Source: Entoloma clypeatum
Taxonomy: Eukaryota > Basidiomycota > Agaricomycetes > Agaricales > Entolomataceae
Reading direction: 5' to 3'
Assembly (NCBI GenBank): GCA_963565915.1
Contig: OY751487.1
Coordinates: 3,782,001 to 3,846,000, forward strand
DNA: 64,000 bases
Part shown: positions 58,328 through 64,000 of the stretch, one piece after another
Layout of the letters: every line of letters starts with the position of its first letter
Position numbering within the stretch: the first letter of the stretch is position 1
Made by a program: the position numbers and the translations under genes
Notes under the pieces: generated by a model
The model's database searches: none
What the model was told of the DNA's origin: nothing
What the model saw: only the letters and a program-made list of their open reading frames with translations

Positions 58328-59072
58328 ATGGTTCTCCTCGTCACCTCCGATAACGAGCAGTTCACTACTGAACGTGACATTGTCGAGCGCAGTGTCCTCA
58401 TCAAGAATATGCTCGAGGGTCCGAAGTTCCCCTTCTTGCCCCGAGATCAGCCACTCATCTCCTGTTCCATAGACGTTGGCGAGTCCGATCAGCCAATTCC
58501 TCTTCCCAACGTCTCCTCCAGTGTTCTAAAAAAGGTCAGGTTTCGTGTTATCACGCATGCACACTTTATAACTCTGTGACACAAATAGGTCCTCGAATAC
58601 TGCGAACATCATCGCGGGGAACCTCTACCATCGCCCGACGAACAGAGCCAAGACGAGACGCGCAAACGCACGACCGATATCAGTGAATGGGACCAAAAGT
58701 TCATCACTGTTGATCAAGAAATGCTCTTCGAGATTATTCTGGCTGCCAATTACCTCGACATCAAACCACTCCTGTACGTTTTTCTTTGATCATCTTCAAT
58801 ACGAAACTCACCAATCACTAGCGACGTTGGCTGTAAGACGGTGGCCAACATGATCAAAGGGAAAACACCGGAGGAGATTCGTAAACTGTTCAACATTGTT
58901 AATGATTTCACCCCAGAAGAGGAGGTAAGTGCAACCAAATCATGTTTGAGAATGTCTAAGTCGAGTGTTTTTATCGTCAGGCCCAAATCAAGAAAGAGAA
59001 TGTGAGCATTGGCCCTCTTTTTCTTGATCTCATGGCCTCATTTTTGTATAGGAATGGGCGGAGGATAGATGA
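58328..59072 (+). CDS. SKP1: SCF ubiquitin ligase adaptor SKP1
   Basis: SKP1 links cullin to F-box proteins. The start at 58328 gives [20 protein letters not shown] with [10 protein letters not shown], and the first intron (GTCCGA donor, 58420-58471 region) restores [20 protein letters not shown]. The BTB-like half continues [20 protein letters not shown], and the F-box-binding half reads [40 protein letters not shown] and [20 protein letters not shown]. It ends FTPEEEAQIKKENEWAEDR with TGA at 59070-59072. All conserved segments are present. The capping enzyme gene follows in tandem, 77 bp later. Confidence 0.94.
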
Positions 59073-59149
59073 TTGCTGGGCTTATCGTGTTGTATATCGT
59101 CTGCATTGTATCATTTTAATAACACGTAAAACGCTTATGTTATCATCAC

Positions 59150-61010
59150 ATGTTTGAAGCGCAGCCAAGTATGCCAGTCATACCAGATCTTCCAGGAGAC
59201 CTGGTCCCACCCAATTCCGAGCAGGAAACATGGTTAAAGGCACACGTCACCCAAATGTGTCACCTCGATCATCCCAGGCAAGCTCGACGAATCAAGATCA
59301 GCAAGGTGTTGACGTCGTAGCCTCTAGATTTCCTGGCAGTCAACCTGTCAGCTTCGGAGCAAAGGATCTCGTCAAGCTCGAAAATCAAGAGTGCGTCTCA
59401 TATCCCAACAACTACCCGGTTTTGTCTGACTTTCCGGAATAGCTATTGGGTCTGCGAGAAATCAGACGGCATCCGTGTCCTTTTTCTCATTCACACAGAC
59501 CTGACAACCAACGATCAAACACTGTACCTTGTGCGTAAATGGTGCCGAATCGAAGCAAGTTTCGAGACAGACAGAATGCTCTATCTAGATCGATCGCCAT
59601 AATACCTACCGCCAACTCAGTGGCATATTCTTTCCGCACCATGAAAACCCTAGAAAGCCACTTCGGAACACTCTGATAGATGGCGAGCTTCTTATTGATG
59701 TTGACCCGCGCACAAAACACGTATGGCTGTGCTTACCGGTTTTTTCGGCTGGTTCCTCTCATGCTCTTTCCATAGCAAACTCTACGCTTGTTGACTTTTG
59801 ACTGCCTAGTCGTTGATAACCAGAACGTCATGTCCAGGCCTTTGGACAAGCGATATGGTGTATGTTTCTCTCCGACTTTTCGGGATACCGAGTTCAAATA
59901 TCGACCTAGAGGCTGACAGAATGGTTTTATAAACCTTATGCCAAAATGATGCGAGAATATCCACACATGGCGGATACCCAGCCTTTTGAGTAAGTGGGTT
60001 CTTGTTGAGGCGTATGTCTCCCTGAAAGTCCTTCTAGCATCAAAGTCAAAGAAATAAGCTTTTCGTATCACGTCGAGAAAGTCTTTAACGTCGACATTCC
60101 TGTCCTACAACATGGGAACGATGGTCTCATTTACACATGTGTGAATACCCCGTATACGACTGGAACAGACCCTAACATGTAAGTTGCTATCTATTCTCTG
60201 CACTTTTTATCAAGTGGCATTGCCTAGTATGAAGTGGAAACCGCCGTCTGAGAATTCGATCGATTTCAAGCTTGTGCTCCGCTTCCCACCCATGCGCAAT
60301 CAGTCGGACAAGCCGGATTTCCATGCAAAACCTGTCTTTCTTCTTCACGTTTGGTGCGGGGACGAGCGCGGTGTCCCCAAATATGAGCAATACGATGAAA
60401 TGCACGTCGATGATGAGGAATGGGAAAAGTAAGTAGTCATCCTTCACCGCAGCTCTTTGTCTTATACCGGAGCAAAGGTCCCCTTCTCCTTCACCTGTTT
60501 GATGTGTTCGGCTGACCATATTACGCTTTCTGCTCTAGATTTAAATTGTCGCGCGAACAAATTGATGATCGCATCGTCGAAGTGCACTGGGACCCTGCAC
60601 ACTCTCATTGGCGGATGATGCGGTTTCGGGATGACAAGCCAAATGGAAATCATCGAAATGTCGTCGAAAACATTGTTCAAAGTATCATCGAAGGCGTTGA
60701 AAAAGATGCTGTGAGTTCGAATCTCTAAATTCAACTTTTATTCCAGACGCGCAATCCCATCTAACAGCTCCTGGAACGTTCAAACGCTATACGCAATGCC
60801 TGGAAAGCGCGTCATGGTCAGCCTCCGACACATCCGCAACCTCAATCAATTAGCCAGCCTCGTGCGCAACACTCTGCACCACCTACGATGCGACCGCCAC
60901 CTTACCGGAAATCAAAGCCATCCCTAGAAGAGATACGCTATGGTCCCTTTGCTCCAGCGAAGTGGAGCAAGGTGGCAGGTCCCCCCGTCGTGGCAGGGAT
61001 GAAGCGGTGA
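59150..61010 (+). CDS. CEG1: mRNA capping enzyme guanylyltransferase
   Basis: The enzyme transfers GMP to the 5' end of nascent mRNA through a covalent lysine. ATG 59150 is in frame with a second ATG at 59171 (MPVIPDLPGDLVPPNSEQET), and either may be used. The lysine motif is YWVCEKSDGIRVLFLIH (KxDG). DGELLIDVDPRTKH, LTFDCLVVDNQNVMSRPLDK and the later NDGLIYTCVNTPYTTGTDPN motif follow, with KWKPPSENSIDFKLVLRFP (motif IV/V region). The OB-fold part includes DRIVEVHWDPAHSHWRMMRF and RDDKPNGNHRNVVENIVQSI. The tail is proline-rich (PPTMRPPPYRKSKPSLEEIR) and ends AGPPVVAGMKR, with TGA at 61008-61010. No triphosphatase domain is fused to it, as in other fungi. Confidence 0.92.
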
Positions 61011-61832
61011 TACCGCCTTTCCCTCTTGTTTTAAGATCGTGTCTTACTCACCCACCCTCCTGAATCCCTGGTTGCCATTGATTTCCGCACGATACGACTG
61101 GTCGAAGGATTCGTAATGTTTTGGCCGACCTTATGTCACTCAAACCGTCGGGCTCGCGATACTGCTGTTGGGAATCTGTAGCAAGAGAGGATAGCAGACA
61201 CATTCCGACCCCTTAGATTTCAGAGGTGCTATGTTATGTGGTTGCACAGGGCGGAGAAACCAAGAGGTAGTGGATTGAAACACATCAACTGTACAACAAA
61301 CTACCAGCAGGTACCTATGCCTGATGCACCAGCGGATGCACGAGATAAATGGGTAAACAAGAGACGTACAGCGAGTCATGGCAATTCATTAACAAGAGCA
61401 AAGTTAGAAGCAAAAGGAAAAAAAAAGAAAAGATGCATGTCTAGTCATTACAAGGAAAAAGCGGGGTGAACAGAAGAGGAGGCAGGTCGTGGAACAGGGC
61501 ATCAACATTGTCCAGAAATGAGAAGATCGCGGGGCTATTCCGCGATACGGGATGAAGTTATTTTATAAGAGTCATGAAAATCGTGATCGTCAACGATGCG
61601 AGATGTTAATAAACAAGAGGAGGGGGAAAACTGGTAGATATAAAGCTGAGAACCTGTCGCTGGGGAGGACTGGGGTGGTTGAAATGGATTCCAGTTAGGA
61701 GAAGAATGAATAGACAATGTGCGAGGTGCCTGGAAGAGTGCAGTAACTTGTGAAGAGACCAAGCCTAGTCACAGATGTGCCTGAATCTGGTGAAAGCGCA
61801 GTAACTTGGATCATGACGTGAAGAGACCGAGC
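61011..61832. other. intergenic region with a short direct repeat
   Basis: About 820 bases between the convergent capping enzyme gene and the hypothetical gene at 61833. Near its right end a 25-base unit (61751-61775, TGAAGAGACCAAGCCTAGTC and ACAGA) recurs with one mismatch at 61819-61843; GCAGTAACTTG precedes both copies. The second copy overlaps the end of the neighbouring gene. No gene or RNA is seen. Confidence 0.5.
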
Positions 61833-62606
61833 CTAGTCACAGAGAAATGGTGCAGCAGAGAGGGGAGACACAGCAAAATCTGCAAACTGACTTCCAGTCC
61901 TTGTCTGGATGGTCACAAAGTCGTTGAATGAGTGGGTGTGGAGCGGGAAAAGGGGGCTGATTTCCCGCTCGCAGCTACCTTCACATCCAAAGATAGGGAA
62001 ATCGGGAAGAAGAGGACCTGGAAATCCGAGCTCTTCGCTAGGAATTGTAAAGCGTAAGCCGTCAAAAGAGGTAGGCCCGATTGCCTCCGAGGTCGAGTAC
62101 AGTGACGACACCGATGACTGCCGGCTATAAGGACGACGTCCGGGGGAGTGAGGGGTGATTGAGAGGGTGGCAAATGCGGTAGCGGGTGGCATTGAAATCT
62201 ACAGGTCAGGGCACGTGAGGCAGGCGGTTGTGTTGCAAGCAGTGGCGCATACCTCATGCAAGGCTCCTTCGTCTGCAGTCGAGGGAGGTGCTTCAGTTCT
62301 GGTCATGGCGGTGCTGCCACTGGGCTCCTCCGCAGCTAACGCTCGACCTATGAAGTGGTCGAGGGTTTGGTCGCGGTTGCGATCCTCCGGTACCAGGTCA
62401 GCATCGAAATCGCGCTGACCGGCGACAATCCTCCACCATTCGATGTCAGCCAAGACTCTTCTGGTACTGCTGTCCGAGCCGGACGAGGGACGATATCCGT
62501 GCGGTTTGCTGCGCTGTGTAGGACCGCCGCTAACGGCACTGGAGAGAGCACGATAAGGGGAGGAGCGGACGGACGGAGAGGATATGGTGCGACGGAGAGA
62601 AGGCAT
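61833..62606 (-). CDS. conserved hypothetical protein
   Basis: The start at 62606 gives MPSLRRTISSPSVRSSPYRA with a serine- and arginine-rich N-terminus. Then come SSGSDSSTRRVLADIEWWRI and VAGQRDFDADLVPEDRNRDQ. An intron (GTATGC donor) leads to ISMPPATAFATLSITPHSPG, RRPYSRQSSVSSLYSTSEAI, GPTSFDGLRFTIPSEELGFP. The end, YADFAVSPLS-like, reads FADFAVSPLSAAPFLCD, with TAG at 61833-61835. The WW and SPLS parts look conserved among mushrooms. I know no function. A TATATAAAG box lies about 85 bases upstream (near 62690 on the minus strand). Confidence 0.62.
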
Positions 62607-63159
62607 GGAGGGGGAAGCAACCGCCTGACGCAGCGCTGGGAGGAGGAGGACACAAGGGTACCACTGAGAAATTCGACATTTCGCTTTATATATTTTATTG
62701 TATTTTTTTTGCGCAATTTGGCCGGCGCGCATCAAAGGTAAGTTATGTACTAGGATCTCGGTACCAGTGACTTGCAGTCTGGAGCGGCTCCAACTGGGAC
62801 CACATTGGGCGCTAGTTTCATTCGTTCAAATTACTTTCCCCTGGCACCTGGATTTACTGCGGAGTTCCGAGTGACCTGCTGACCCCCCCTCGGCGTGAAG
62901 CACTTACTTACCTTGAGAAGGTGTAGTTGAGAGGCATAAGTTGTTGGCATCACCAAGTTCATTTCAGTTTGCACGAAACACTGGCACTTCCCAATATGTC
63001 GAGGGGCATGAGGGGGACTACCCATTAACTTGTCGCTCTTAGCCCTCAGCCATGGGATGCACGAAAACGCTCGAGGCATTCCTCAACCAGGGCACATAGC
63101 AAACGGCTTCGACATTCGCAGCTATGTGTACAAAAGCATGAGGCGGAAGAGAGAAACAA
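62607..63159. other. intergenic region
   Basis: About 550 bases between the start of the hypothetical gene and the 3' end of the trypsin-like pseudogene. The left part contains its promoter (TATATAAAG on the minus strand near 62690). The minus-strand frames at 62831-63079 and the 3' part of 63039-63296 have no family character. Confidence 0.45.
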
Positions 63160-64000
63160 ACCATTAATGTTGTCTCAAGGCAGTAAAAGTCGGCATACTT
63201 GAACCTCTTCTTGATCTGGTCCAGGAAGTACCAGCCAGGGGTGCAGTATGTAACCTTGTTTTGTCCAGAGCTGGCCAACAATGCAAGCTCTACCATTCGT
63301 CATGTGCTAGATGAGGGAGCCCAAGTCTCCTTTAGCGGACAAGACTTTGGCAGTCTTGTCGCCTGAGATGTAGATACAAAGCTCGGCAGACTCGATGCCA
63401 ACTTCATTCCGAGTGAATGAAACTAAGCCGGCATAGCATCAACAGCAAGGTTGGTAGTGTTGTGGTCTTTGCTGACCATTAGGCAGCACTGCCCCCGCTG
63501 TCAAACTCTGCAGGGTGGGCGAGGTCCTCCTTCGTGGCGCAGCCCTCGATCCAGAGCTTCCTCTCGTCGGGAAACTTGAACATGGTCAGACCACCACCGA
63601 AAGGATAGAACATGTTTGTGAGGTCTTGAGGATCATACTTGAATCCTGAATAAGGTTGTTTTTGTTGCATGAGGTAAATAAGATAAGTCAAAACGCACCG
63701 AGATCAACGATGTTGCCCTCAAACTCATCCCTGACCTTTGCCTCAGCAGCTAAGAACACAGCCCAGTCCGAGGTATATGGTGTGCTCCCTTCAATGTCGA
63801 CCGAAATGGCGGCAGCATATTTAACATGCCCAATGTTGCAGTGGAACTTGATGTTGGACCATAATTTCGTGACGTCGTTGTACTAGTAGAGGGCCTCGAG
63901 ATCGACCATAGCTTCGGTCTCGTCGTCCAATTGGCATTGCTTCGCCTTGATCGCTCAGCGAGAATGCCGCGATCAGCAATGGCCTTGGTGAACTCATCGA
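63160..64000 (-). pseudogene. decayed trypsin-like peptidase-family gene, cut by the window edge
   Basis: Read on the minus strand, pieces appear in the right order but in changing frames. They include KQCQLDDETEAMVDLEALY (then an in-frame TAG), YNDVTKLWSNIKFHCNIGHV and KYAAAISVDIEGSTPYTSDW, AVFLAAEAKVRDEFEGNIVD, an intron, and FKYDPQDLTNMFYPFGGGLT and MFKFPDERKLWIEGCATKED. After a stop, NEVGIESAELCIYISGDKT and AKGDLGSLI appear, and PGWYFLDQIKKRFKYADFY ends the protein. I recall this family in Agaricomycetes as trypsin-like, with the catalytic motif GDSGSLVW. Here it is GDLGSLI, so the serine codon has become leucine. The 5' part lies beyond 64000. Confidence 0.5.

Overview
This is a eukaryotic window from a filamentous basidiomycete, most likely an Agaricomycete. 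Genes lie close together on both strands and are broken by many short (about 50-60 nt) GT-AG introns. Nearly all products are fungal housekeeping orthologues. Several families are ones I associate with mushrooms: DUF7918, the SPC-rich single-pass membrane protein at 47978-49348, and the trypsin-like family at the right edge. I see no bacterial, CRISPR or plasmid features. Exon borders were worked out by hand from reading frame, family similarity and splice consensus. Start and stop positions are more reliable than individual introns.

Layout. 1-16.7 kb: a partial conserved protein, sphingosine kinase, CMR1, CSM3, a protein N-terminal methyltransferase, mitochondrial adenylate kinase, a COQ11-like reductase, a secreted double-psi beta-barrel protein, SCAMP, a poorly resolved stretch and a small membrane protein. 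16.8-33.9 kb: SRP54, SPT8, SPT6, a RIB2-type deaminase, a decayed HTD2, a PRCC-domain protein, SAM37, a DUF7918 protein and an AP endonuclease. 33.9-43.3 kb: a three-layer nest of mobile DNA. A 5'-truncated LINE sits inside a roughly 317-bp terminal-inverted-repeat element, and a complete Ty1/copia retrotransposon with both LTRs sits inside the LINE. The nest ends 23 bp before an intron-containing tRNA-Phe. 43.5-52.5 kb: OTU1, HSP12, CHMP7, the single-pass membrane protein, a second inverted-repeat element directly upstream of RPL7, RPL7 and a beta-carbonic anhydrase. 52.8-64 kb: a broken NRPS-type adenylation domain, a glutamine-synthetase-family enzyme, a DUF3074 protein, mitochondrial bL27, SKP1, the mRNA capping guanylyltransferase, a small conserved protein and a decayed trypsin-like gene at the edge.

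Functional themes are ordinary: chromatin and transcription (SPT6, SPT8, CEG1), genome stability (CMR1, CSM3, AP endonuclease), membrane traffic and protein sorting (SRP54, SCAMP, CHMP7), mitochondria (SAM37, adenylate kinase, bL27, COQ11-like) and ubiquitin (SKP1, OTU1). I did not find a previously undescribed biological system. The most informative parts are the nested transposons with legible target-site duplications at two levels, an apparent half-tRNA primer site in the copia element, three GC-AG introns and three separate decaying genes.
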